Origin: Algiphilus sp.
Lineage (GTDB): Bacteria > Pseudomonadota > Gammaproteobacteria > Nevskiales > Nevskiaceae
Direction: 5' to 3'
Length of the DNA: 64,000 nucleotides
Assembly: GCF_023145115.1 (NCBI RefSeq)
Contig: NZ_JAGLEJ010000036.1
Coordinates: 46,327 to 110,326 of the forward strand
Below, piece after piece: positions 25,195 through 33,012 of this stretch (the stretch's first letter is position 1; each line of letters opens with the position of its first letter). Position numbers and translations under genes: made by a program. A model generated the notes under the pieces. It did not search any database, had not been told where the DNA came from, and saw nothing but the letters and a program-made list of their open reading frames with translations.

Positions 25195-26526
25195 TTGAAG
25201 CTCACCATTTTCGGCTCCGGATATGTCGGTCTGGTCACTGCCGCCTGCCTGGCGGACGCCGGCAATCAGGTCGTCTGCGTCGACGTCGACGCCGCCAAGA
25301 TCGACAAGCTCCGCGCCGGCCACGTTCCGTTCTACGAGCCGGGGCTCGAGGCCATCGTCAAGCGCAATGCCGATTCGGGACGCCTGAAGTTCACCACCGA
25401 TGCCGCCGAGGGCGTGGCGCACGGCCTGTTCCAGTTCATCGCCGTGGGCACGCCCCCCGACGAGGACGGCTCGGCGGATCTGAAGTACGTGCTCGCGGTG
25501 GCACGCACCATCGGTGAGCAGATGCACGAGTACCGGGTCGTCGTGACCAAGTCCACCGTGCCGGTCGGCACCTCCGACAAGGTGCGCGACGAGGTCGGCC
25601 GCGCCCTGGCCGCGCGCGGCGCACAGACCGAGTACGACGTCGTCTCGAACCCGGAATTCCTCAAGGAAGGCGCGGCGGTCAGCGACTTCACCAAGCCCGA
25701 CCGCGTCATCGTCGGCACCGACAACCCGCGCACCGCCGAGCTCATGAAGGCGCTCTACGCGCCCTTCAACCGCAGCCACGACCGCGTCGTGGTCATGGAC
25801 ATCCGCTCCGCCGAGCTGACTAAGTACGCCGCCAACGCCATCCTGGCGACCAAGATCAGCTTCATGAACGAGCTCGCGAATCTGGCCGAGAAGCTGGGCG
25901 CGGACATCGAGGACGTGCGCCTGGGCATCGGATCCGACCCGCGCATCGGCTACCACTTCATCTATCCGGGCTGCGGCTACGGCGGCTCCTGCTTCCCGAA
26001 GGACGTCAAGGCGCTGATCCGCACCGCCCACGAGCAGGACTTCAACGCCGAGCTGCTGCGCTCGGTGGAGAGCGTCAACGAACGCCAGAAGTCGGTGCTC
26101 TTCGACAAGATCCGGCGCCACTTCGGCGACGACCTCGCCGGCCGCACCATCGCCGTATGGGGCCTGTCCTTCAAGCCGCGCACCGACGACATGCGCGAAG
26201 CCTCCAGCCGTTCGCTGATCGAGGCGTTGCTGGCGGCCGGCGCGACGGTCCGCGCCCACGACCCGGTGGCAATGGACGAAGCCCGCCGCATCTGGCCGGA
26301 CCGCAACGGCATCGTCTACTGCGAAAGCCCGGAGGCCGCCCTGGACGGCGCCGACGCACTCGCCCTGGTCACCGAGTGGAAGGTCTTCCAGAGCCCCGAC
26401 TTCTTCGAGATGGCGAAGACGCTGAGCGCCCGGGCCATCTTCGACGGTCGCAACATCTACGACCCCGGGCTGGTCAACGCCGCCGGCATGCACTACTACG
26501 GCATCGGGCGCAGCGCGCCGCTGTAG
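25195..26526 (+). CDS. ugd: UDP-glucose 6-dehydrogenase
   Basis: Protein of 443 residues. The start is TTG at 25195 (LKLTIFGSGYVGLV), placed by a strong AGGGGGA site 7 bases upstream. The NAD loop GSGYVGLVTAACLADAG opens the protein; the catalytic cysteine is C266 in GYGGSCFPKDVKAL, and TKSTVPVGT lies near 117-125. It oxidises UDP-glucose to UDP-glucuronate with two NAD+. The epimerase gene follows 6 bases later, so the pair should yield UDP-galacturonate for polysaccharide or LPS. Confidence 0.95.
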   Translation: MKLTIFGSGYVGLVTAACLADAGNQVVCVDVDAAKIDKLRAGHVPFYEPGLEAIVKRNADSGRLKFTTDAAEGVAHGLFQFIAVGTPPDEDGSADLKYVLAVARTIGEQMHEYRVVVTKSTVPVGTSDKVRDEVGRALAARGAQTEYDVVSNPEFLKEGAAVSDFTKPDRVIVGTDNPRTAELMKALYAPFNRSHDRVVVMDIRSAELTKYAANAILATKISFMNELANLAEKLGADIEDVRLGIGSDPRIGYHFIYPGCGYGGSCFPKDVKALIRTAHEQDFNAELLRSVESVNERQKSVLFDKIRRHFGDDLAGRTIAVWGLSFKPRTDDMREASSRSLIEALLAAGATVRAHDPVAMDEARRIWPDRNGIVYCESPEAALDGADALALVTEWKVFQSPDFFEMAKTLSARAIFDGRNIYDPGLVNAAGMHYYGIGRSAPL

Positions 26527-26532
26527 GGGCGG

Positions 26533-27537
26533 ATGGCGCGCATCCTGCTCACCGGCGCCGCCGGCTTCGTCGGCTTCCACACCGTTCGCGCCCTCTGCGC
26601 GCGCGGCGACGACGTCGTCGGCTTCGACAACTGCAACGCCTACTACGACCCGGCTCTGAAGGAGGCGCGCCTCGCCGAGCTGGCGGCGCTGCCCAACTTC
26701 ACCTTCCGACGCGGCGGCCTCGAGGATGCCGATGCGCTGCGCGCCGCCATGGCGGAAGCCCGACCCGATACGGTGATCCACCTCGCCGCCCAGGCGGGCG
26801 TGCGCTATTCGCTGACCCGCCCCGACGCTTACGTGGCCTCGAATCTGGTGGGGTTCAACAACCTGCTGGAGTGCTGCCGGCACACCGACGGCCTGCAGCA
26901 TCTGGTGTTCGCGTCGTCGAGCTCGGTCTACGGCGCCAATACCCGCCTGCCCTTCTCCACCGACGACCGCACCGACTATCCGGTGAGCCTGTACGCGGCC
27001 ACCAAGAAGGCCAACGAAGCCGTGGCCCACGCCTACAGCCACCTCTACGGCATCCCCACCACCGGCCTGCGCTTCTTCACGGTCTACGGCCCATGGGGGC
27101 GGCCCGACATGGCCTACTTCAGCTTCACGAAGGCCATCCTCGAGGGCGCGCCGATCAAGGTCTTCAACCACGGCCGGCTGCAGCGCGACTTCACCTACAT
27201 CGACGACGTCGTGGAAGGCGTGGTGCGCATCGCCGACCGACCGCCCGTCGAAACCGTGGGCGCCGACGGCAGCTACCGCAGCGACGCGCGCTTCGCGCTG
27301 CACAACATCGGCAACCACAGCCCGGTGGCGCTGGGCGACTTCATCGCCATCCTGGAGCGGCTGTGCGGCCGCGAGGCCATCAAGGAATACGTCGCCATGC
27401 AGCCGGGTGACGTGCACGCCACCTACGCCGATATCACCAGCCTCCGCGATGCCGTCGGCTTCGAGCCGGACACGCCACTGGAAGACGGGCTGGCGCGCTT
27501 CGTGGACTGGTACCGCGGCTTCCACGGCGCGGGCTGA
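26533..27537 (+). CDS. UDP-glucuronate 4-epimerase-type NAD-dependent epimerase
   Basis: Protein of 334 residues, an extended SDR. The NAD loop GAAGFVGFHT lies at 8-17 and the catalytic pair is Y154/K158 in YAATKKANE; SSSSVYG holds the Ser/Thr partner. The segment DNCNAYYDPALKEARL near 35-50 is characteristic of the UDP-glucuronate (rather than UDP-glucose) 4-epimerase group. With ugd it forms a two-gene unit converting UDP-glucose to UDP-galacturonate. Downstream a repeat copy separates it from dinB. Confidence 0.9.
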   Translation: MARILLTGAAGFVGFHTVRALCARGDDVVGFDNCNAYYDPALKEARLAELAALPNFTFRRGGLEDADALRAAMAEARPDTVIHLAAQAGVRYSLTRPDAYVASNLVGFNNLLECCRHTDGLQHLVFASSSSVYGANTRLPFSTDDRTDYPVSLYAATKKANEAVAHAYSHLYGIPTTGLRFFTVYGPWGRPDMAYFSFTKAILEGAPIKVFNHGRLQRDFTYIDDVVEGVVRIADRPPVETVGADGSYRSDARFALHNIGNHSPVALGDFIAILERLCGREAIKEYVAMQPGDVHATYADITSLRDAVGFEPDTPLEDGLARFVDWYRGFHGAG

Positions 27538-27606
27538 CCGCACGCCGGCAGCGCGTACCCCGGCACGCAAGACCGCGCAAAGCGGGGACGCCCGCGCGAC
27601 ATAAAT

Positions 27607-27680
27607 GGTGACAGTATACTTATTTCCCCCGGAGCTACAGCGCTATTGGTCGGTCGAAGGGGAAATGAGTATACTGTCCC
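27607..27680. repeat. Inverted-repeat element, copy 3
   Basis: Arms GTGACAGTATACTTATTTCC and GGAAATGAGTATACTGTCCC face each other over about 74 bases, between the epimerase and dinB genes. It is the closest match to copy 1 and lies 3.4 kb from it. Confidence 0.8.
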
Positions 27681-27760
27681 TGCTCTCGCCCGCCGACCAT
27701 CCACTGGCGCCGGACGCCGAGCGCGCGCAGGATCGCGATTCACCCGACGGAAGCCGCCGC

Positions 27761-28840
27761 GTGCGCAAGATCGTGCACATCGACATGGATGCCTTCTACG
27801 CCTCGGTCGAGCAGCGTGACGATCCGTCGCTGCGCGGCCGGCCAGTCGTGGTCGGCGGCCGTGGCGCGCGCTCGGTGGTCGCGGCGGCGTCCTACGAGGC
27901 ACGGCGCTTCGGGGTGCGCTCGGCGATGCCGTCGGTGCGCGCCGAGCGCCTGTGCCCGGACGCGGTCTTCCTGCCGCCCGACTTCGCGCGCTATCGCGCC
28001 GTGTCGCGGCAGGTGCGCACCATCCTCCTGCGCCACACCACGCTGATCGAGCCGCTGTCGCTGGACGAGGCCTATCTCGACGTCACCAGCAATCTGCAGG
28101 GGCTGCCCAGCGCGACCGCAGTGGCCGAGGCCATCCGGGCCGCCATCCGCGACGAGCTGCGCCTGACCGCCTCTGCCGGCGTTGCGCCCAGCAAGTTCCT
28201 CGCCAAGCTCGCCTCGGACGCGCGCAAGCCCGACGGCCTGTGCGTGGTGCGCCCGCGCGATGTCGACGCCTTCCTGCTACCGCTGCCAGTGAGCGCGCTG
28301 CCCGGCGTCGGCCGCGTCACCAACGGCCGCCTGGAAACGCTCGGCATCCGCACGGTGGCCGACCTGCGCGCCGCACCGCGTTCGCAGCTCGAGGCGCGCT
28401 TCGGCCGCTGGGGCGCTCGCCTCTCCGAGCTGGCGCACGGCATCGACGACAGCCCGGTACGCGCCGACCGCCGGCGCAAGTCGATATCGGCGGAGGATAC
28501 GCTGCCCGAGGACCTGCCGCCGGATGCGCTGGCGCCGCACATCGCGCGCATGGCCGACAAGACCTGGCGCGCGGCAACCAAGGCCGCCGTGACCGGTCGC
28601 ACGGTGGTGCTCAAGCTGAAGACCGCCGACTTCCGCATCCTCACGCGCAGCCTCACCCTCGCGCAGCCTCCGGCCAGCGCCGCGGAGCTGGCCGACACCG
28701 CCGCCGCCCTGCTGTCCCGCGTCGCGCACGGCGCCGACCGTTACAGGCTCATCGGCGTGGGGCTGGCCAACCTCGACGCCGCTGCCGGCAACACGGTCCA
28801 GGCACCGCAGGCCGCCCTGTTCGCGCCCGGCGAGTCCTAG
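27761..28840 (+). CDS. dinB: DNA polymerase IV
   Basis: Protein of 359 residues starting at GTG 27761 (VRKIVHIDMDAFYASVEQ) with GGAAG 9 bases upstream; the open frame extends through the repeat, which is not coding in character. Catalytic acids: D8 in the first motif and D102/E103 in SLDEAYLDV. GVAPSKFLAKLASDARKPDG and the HhH region LPGVGRVTNGRLETLGI follow, then the little-finger domain. The C-terminus QAALFAPGES carries a Gln-aliphatic clamp-binding motif. It performs error-prone synthesis past lesions, usually under SOS control; I see no LexA box. It overlaps the convergent enoyl-CoA hydratase by 4 bases. Confidence 0.95.
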   Translation: MRKIVHIDMDAFYASVEQRDDPSLRGRPVVVGGRGARSVVAAASYEARRFGVRSAMPSVRAERLCPDAVFLPPDFARYRAVSRQVRTILLRHTTLIEPLSLDEAYLDVTSNLQGLPSATAVAEAIRAAIRDELRLTASAGVAPSKFLAKLASDARKPDGLCVVRPRDVDAFLLPLPVSALPGVGRVTNGRLETLGIRTVADLRAAPRSQLEARFGRWGARLSELAHGIDDSPVRADRRRKSISAEDTLPEDLPPDALAPHIARMADKTWRAATKAAVTGRTVVLKLKTADFRILTRSLTLAQPPASAAELADTAAALLSRVAHGADRYRLIGVGLANLDAAAGNTVQAPQAALFAPGES

Positions 28841-29730
28841 TCGCGCCCCTCGATCCACTCGTTGTAGAAGGGCGGCATGTCCGATGACGCCCGCCCGCCG
28901 AAGGCGGCCTCGCGCTTCTTGAGAAAGGCCTGCACGCCTTCCTTGCCGTCACCGACGCTGGTGTAGAACATCGCCAGCGAATCCACCCTGTGGGCATCCA
29001 GCGGGTGGGGTGCCGCACTGTTGCGGAGCAGCATCTGACGGGTCAGCGCCACCGCCACCGGCGAGCGGTTCGCCACCAGTGAGCGCGCGTAGGTCACCGC
29101 GTGCTCCAGCAGATCATCCACCGGCACCACCTCGCGCACCAGGCCGCCGGCGTGCGCGGCCTGTGCATCCAGGATCTCGGCCTGATAGCACCACTCCAGC
29201 GCCTGCGACAGCCCGACGATGCGCGGCAGGAACCACGTCGAGCAGGCCTCCGGCACCACGCCCAGCCGGCCGAACACGAAGCCGATGCGCGCCTTGTCGG
29301 CGGCAATGCGCGCGTCCATGGCCAGGGTCATGGTGGCGCCGATGCCCACCGCGGCCCCGTTGATCGCCGCGATCACCGGCTTGCGGCAATCGTAGATGGC
29401 CAGGGTGACGCGGCCGCCGGTATCGCGCACGCCGGCGATGAAGGCCGGATCGTCGAGCTTGTCGTCCATGTCGGCGAGCGTCGGCTGCATCGACTCGTCC
29501 AGTCCGAAGACGTTGCCGTCCACGGACAGATCCATGCCCGCGCAGAACGCACGCCCCTCGCCGGTGACGACCACCGCGCGGATGGCATCGTCGTCGTTGG
29601 CGCGGCGGAAGAAGTCCTCGAGCTCGTCGGCCATCCGCACGGTGAAGGCGTTGAGCTGATCCGGCCGGCTCAGGCGCAGGATCAGGATGCCGTCGTCGCG
29701 TTGCTCGGTCTGCAGGGTCTCGTAGGCCAT
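28837..29730 (-). CDS. Enoyl-CoA hydratase/isomerase family protein
   Basis: Protein of 297 residues from ATG 29730 (MAYETLQTEQ). Crotonase marks: RPDQLNAFT, GRAFCAGMDLS for the first oxyanion contact, INGAAVGIGATM for the second, and GVVPEACSTWFLPR with a Glu at the catalytic position. It is longer than the 260-residue norm because of an insert near 75-105. It probably hydrates a medium- or long-chain enoyl-CoA in fatty-acid breakdown, fitting the ETF genes elsewhere in the window. It ends tail-to-tail with dinB. Confidence 0.88.
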   Translation of the reverse strand: MAYETLQTEQRDDGILILRLSRPDQLNAFTVRMADELEDFFRRANDDDAIRAVVVTGEGRAFCAGMDLSVDGNVFGLDESMQPTLADMDDKLDDPAFIAGVRDTGGRVTLAIYDCRKPVIAAINGAAVGIGATMTLAMDARIAADKARIGFVFGRLGVVPEACSTWFLPRIVGLSQALEWCYQAEILDAQAAHAGGLVREVVPVDDLLEHAVTYARSLVANRSPVAVALTRQMLLRNSAAPHPLDAHRVDSLAMFYTSVGDGKEGVQAFLKKREAAFGGRASSDMPPFYNEWIEGRD

Positions 29731-29819
29731 GGGGTACCTGGAAGCGTCAACTGGGACGGCAAGTGTGCCTGCCGGCGCACGGCCGCGCCGGCGATGCCCG
29801 CTGCGCCGCTCCCCCTTCC

Positions 29820-31031
29820 TCAGGTCTGCGCGGGCGCGGTACGCAGCGTCACGCCCGCGAGCACGCCGCAGCCCGCAACCACCAGCCCCAGCGGCAGGGC
29901 GCTGCCGTTGTAGCTGACACCAACGATGAGACCGGATACGGCCCCGGCCCCAAGCTGGATGGTGCCGAGCATCGCCGAGGCCGCCCCCGCCTGCCGCACG
30001 AAGGGATTCAGTGCCAGCGCCGTGGTGTTGGCCAGCGAGCAGCCCACCGCGAACAGCACGATCGCCATGGTCGCGATGAAGCTCGCCACGCCGAACAGCG
30101 GCGACGCGCAGACCGCGACCAGCAGGAAGGTGCCGATCACGAAGGCGCCGATGGTCCACGGCAGGAGCTCGCCGGGGGTGCGATAGCGCAGCATGCGCGC
30201 GTTGACCTGCGAACCCAGCACGAAGCAGGCGGCGTTGACGCCGAACAGCACCCCGTAGAGACCGGGCGACACACCGAGCAGCTCGATGAGCACGAACGGC
30301 GATCCCGAGATGTACGCGAACAGCGCCGCCAGCCCGCTGCCGCCGGTGAGCGCATAGGCCAGGAACTGCCGGGTGGACAGCACCTCCCAGTAGTCGGAGG
30401 CGGCGGCGGACAACGGCCGCGCACGATTGCCGCGCATGATCTCCGCATCCATGGTCTCGGGCAGTCCGCGCACCACCGCCACCAGGCAGATCACGCCGTA
30501 CAGGGCAAGGAAGGCGAATATCCAGTGCCAGTCGCCCCACATCAGCACCTGCCCGCCGAGCACCGGCGCCAGGATCGGTGCCACGCCCATGATCAGGATC
30601 AGCGTGGAGTACATGCGCGCCGCCGCGGTGGCGTCGAAGAGGTCGCGCACGACCGCGCGCACCATCACCATGCCGGCGGCCCCGCCCAGCGCCTGCAGCA
30701 CGCGCAGCGCGATCAGGTGGTCGATGTCCGCGACCGCCGCGCAGCCCGCCGAGGCCAGCGAGAACAGCACGAGGCCGAAGAGCAGCGGCCGGCGTCGACC
30801 GAAGCGATCGGAGATCGGCCCGTACAGCAGCTGGCCGACCGCGAGGCCGAGCAGATAGGCGCTCAGCGTGGACTGCACCTGTGCCTCGTCGGCGCCGAAG
30901 GCGCGGCCGATGGCCGGCAGGGCGGGCAGGTACATGTCGATGGACAGCGGCCCGAACGCCATGATCGCACCCAGCAGCAGGATCAGGCTCCGGGCGGGCC
31001 GCGCAGGATCGATTCGGGAAGGGGCCACCAT
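29820..31031 (-). CDS. Bcr/CflA-type MFS drug efflux transporter
   Basis: Protein of about 403 residues with twelve predicted membrane helices. The opening AFGPLSIDMYLPALPAIGRAFG and the loop GPISDRFGRRRPLL are typical of the Bcr/CflA subfamily of proton-driven exporters (bicyclomycin, chloramphenicol, cysteine). ATG at 31031 (MVAPSRIDPARPARSL) was chosen because it gives a short cytoplasmic lead before helix 1; the frame runs further upstream. The substrate cannot be told. It is divergent from the Lon-domain gene, with about 120 bases between. Confidence 0.88.
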   Translation of the reverse strand: MVAPSRIDPARPARSLILLLGAIMAFGPLSIDMYLPALPAIGRAFGADEAQVQSTLSAYLLGLAVGQLLYGPISDRFGRRRPLLFGLVLFSLASAGCAAVADIDHLIALRVLQALGGAAGMVMVRAVVRDLFDATAAARMYSTLILIMGVAPILAPVLGGQVLMWGDWHWIFAFLALYGVICLVAVVRGLPETMDAEIMRGNRARPLSAAASDYWEVLSTRQFLAYALTGGSGLAALFAYISGSPFVLIELLGVSPGLYGVLFGVNAACFVLGSQVNARMLRYRTPGELLPWTIGAFVIGTFLLVAVCASPLFGVASFIATMAIVLFAVGCSLANTTALALNPFVRQAGAASAMLGTIQLGAGAVSGLIVGVSYNGSALPLGLVVAGCGVLAGVTLRTAPAQT

Positions 31032-31150
31032 CAGGCCCACTATGGTACCGGCTGCACCCCTCTCGGCGCCCGCCGCGATGCTGCCACACCCCCTTGCCCC
31101 GGCCGGGTGCGGCGACGCAAGCTGCCCGGGCGACCGGCGACGAGGCATCC

Positions 31151-31750
31151 ATGGACGATAGCGCCCTGACCATCCCGCTGTTCCCCCTCGGCACCGTCCT
31201 CTACCCCGGCGGCGTGCTGCCGCTGCGCATCTTCGAGCCGCGCTATGTCGCGATGGTGCGGGACTGCCTCGCCCATGATTCCCTGTTCGGCGTCTGCCTG
31301 ATCCGCGCCGGCTTCGAGGCCGGCAAGCCGGCGATCCCGCACGGGATCGGATGCACCGCGCGCATCGCGCGCTGCGAGGAGACCGGGCCGAATCGCTTCT
31401 CGCTGGTGGCGCGCGGCGAGTCGGTGTTCCGGATCGACCGCCACTGGGCGCGGGACGACGGTCTCCTGATGGGCGCGGTCACCCTCGCCGACCCACCCGA
31501 CCCGACACCGCTGCCCGAGCGCTTCCGCGGGCTGCGCGAGCTGCTGGAGCGCGCCATCGCGGAGCATGGTGCCGAACGCTTCCCGTCGCCGACGCGGCTC
31601 GACGACGCCGCATGGGTGGCCTTCCGCGTGGCCGAGCTGCTGCCCGTCCCGCCCGAGCGCCGACAGCGCTTCCTGACCTGCGACGATCCGATCGCGCGAC
31701 TGGCCGACGTCGCCGAGACCCTCGCCGAGCTGCGCAGCGGCGGAAGCTGA
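31151..31750 (+). CDS. Lon N-terminal (substrate-binding) domain protein
   Basis: Protein of 199 residues from ATG 31151 with GAGG 5 bases upstream. It starts IPLFPLGTVLYPGGVLPLRIFEPRYVAMVRDCL, the LON/PUA-like N-domain seen in Lon protease, but has no AAA+ or protease part. Stand-alone copies are common in gammaproteobacteria; a role in protein quality control is assumed from the domain only. The downstream MFS gene follows after 61 bases in the same direction. Confidence 0.9.
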   Translation: MDDSALTIPLFPLGTVLYPGGVLPLRIFEPRYVAMVRDCLAHDSLFGVCLIRAGFEAGKPAIPHGIGCTARIARCEETGPNRFSLVARGESVFRIDRHWARDDGLLMGAVTLADPPDPTPLPERFRGLRELLERAIAEHGAERFPSPTRLDDAAWVAFRVAELLPVPPERRQRFLTCDDPIARLADVAETLAELRSGGS

Positions 31751-31811
31751 ACCGGCGCACACCGCGCCCGCGTTTCCGGGACAATGCGCGCCCGCCCGCG
31801 TCCCGCCCGCC

Positions 31812-32999
31812 ATGGCCTTCCCGCATCACCAGCGCGCCGCTGCCTTCGGGCTCGGCACCGTGCTCATCTCCGGAGCCGGCCAGACCTACTTCATCGGTCT
31901 GTTCGGTGCCGAGCTGCGCGATGCCTTCGGGCTCAGCGAAGCGGCGCTGGGCACCATCTACGGCGGCGCCACGCTGGTCAGCGGCCTGCTGATGTTCTGG
32001 CTGGGCGCGATGGCCGACCGCATGCCTCTGGGGCGGGCGCTGGCCATCGCGCTGACCTGCCTGATCGCCGGTGCGCTGGTGATGGCATCGGCACCGCACC
32101 CCGCCCTGCTGCTCCCCGGTTTCCTGCTACTGCGCCTGGGTGGTCAGGGTCTGTGCGGACACATCGGCATCGTGGCGGCCGCGCGCCACGCCGGACCGCG
32201 CCGCGGCACGGCGCTCAGCATCGCCGCCTTCGGCTTCGTCATCGGCGAAGCGCTGTGGCCCATGCTGGTGAGCGCCTCGCTGGGGCTCATGCCCTGGCGC
32301 TGGGTCTGGGGCGGCACCGCGCTGGTGGTGCTGGTGGCGGGATGGCCGCTGCTCGGCTGGCTGGCGGCGCCGCTGCCCCCGCCCGACGCGGCGGCCGGAC
32401 ACGGCACGGCGCCGCTGCGCCGACGCACCCTGATGACCTCGCCGCGCTTCCTGGCTGCGCTGTCGGTGGTGCTGGTGCCGCCCTTCATGATCACCGCGGT
32501 GTTCTTCCACCAATCCTCGGTAGGCGCAGTGAAGGGCTGGGCGCTCGGCGACATCGCGTCGGCCTTCGCAGCCTACGCCGCCGCCCAGGCCACGGCAAAC
32601 TGGTTCACCGGTCGTGCCGTCGACCGGCTGGGCAGCGTCGCCGTGCTGCGCCTGCAGCTGCTGCCGCTGGTGCCGGCGATGCTGGCGCTGGCCTGGTTGC
32701 CGAGTGGCGCGGGCCCGTGGCCGGTGTTCGCGCTGCTCGGCGCGATGAGCGGCGCCAGCCAGGTCAACGCGGGCGCGCTGTGGGCGGAACTGTTCGGCAC
32801 CGAGCAGATGGGCATGGTGCGCGGCGTGGCCGCCGCCATCATGGTGGTGGCAACGGCACTGGCGCCGCCGCTGCTGGGACTGGCGCTGGGTGCGGGACTG
32901 CCGCTCGCGGCCTGGTGCCTACCGGCGGCCGCGTACGCCGTGGTCGTGCCGCTGCTCGTGGCCCGCACGCTGACGCCCGCGCGGGCACCCGCGACCTAG
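31812..32999 (+). CDS. MFS transporter
   Basis: Protein of 395 residues with about twelve hydrophobic helices. The first-half signature loop reads WLGAMADRMPLGRALA and the early segment is GQTYFIGLFGAELRDAFGLSE. A larger central loop near 190-205 is rich in Pro and basic residues. I cannot assign a substrate. It ends 13 bases before the convergent stop of the 689-residue gene, with no terminator visible in between. Confidence 0.85.
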   Translation: MAFPHHQRAAAFGLGTVLISGAGQTYFIGLFGAELRDAFGLSEAALGTIYGGATLVSGLLMFWLGAMADRMPLGRALAIALTCLIAGALVMASAPHPALLLPGFLLLRLGGQGLCGHIGIVAAARHAGPRRGTALSIAAFGFVIGEALWPMLVSASLGLMPWRWVWGGTALVVLVAGWPLLGWLAAPLPPPDAAAGHGTAPLRRRTLMTSPRFLAALSVVLVPPFMITAVFFHQSSVGAVKGWALGDIASAFAAYAAAQATANWFTGRAVDRLGSVAVLRLQLLPLVPAMLALAWLPSGAGPWPVFALLGAMSGASQVNAGALWAELFGTEQMGMVRGVAAAIMVVATALAPPLLGLALGAGLPLAAWCLPAAAYAVVVPLLVARTLTPARAPAT

Positions 33000-33012
33000 C
33001 GGCGCAACGCGC

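Noticed and set aside
25084..27570. An 828-codon minus-strand frame
   Set aside because: Antisense to ugd and the epimerase, both clearly real on the plus strand.
27605..27760. Extending dinB upstream through the open frame
   Set aside because: The extra codons translate the inverted-repeat element; the conserved protein starts at GTG 27761 with a good ribosome site.
27641..27760. LexA box for dinB
   Set aside because: No CTG-N10-CAG sequence of convincing SOS type was seen in the upstream region.
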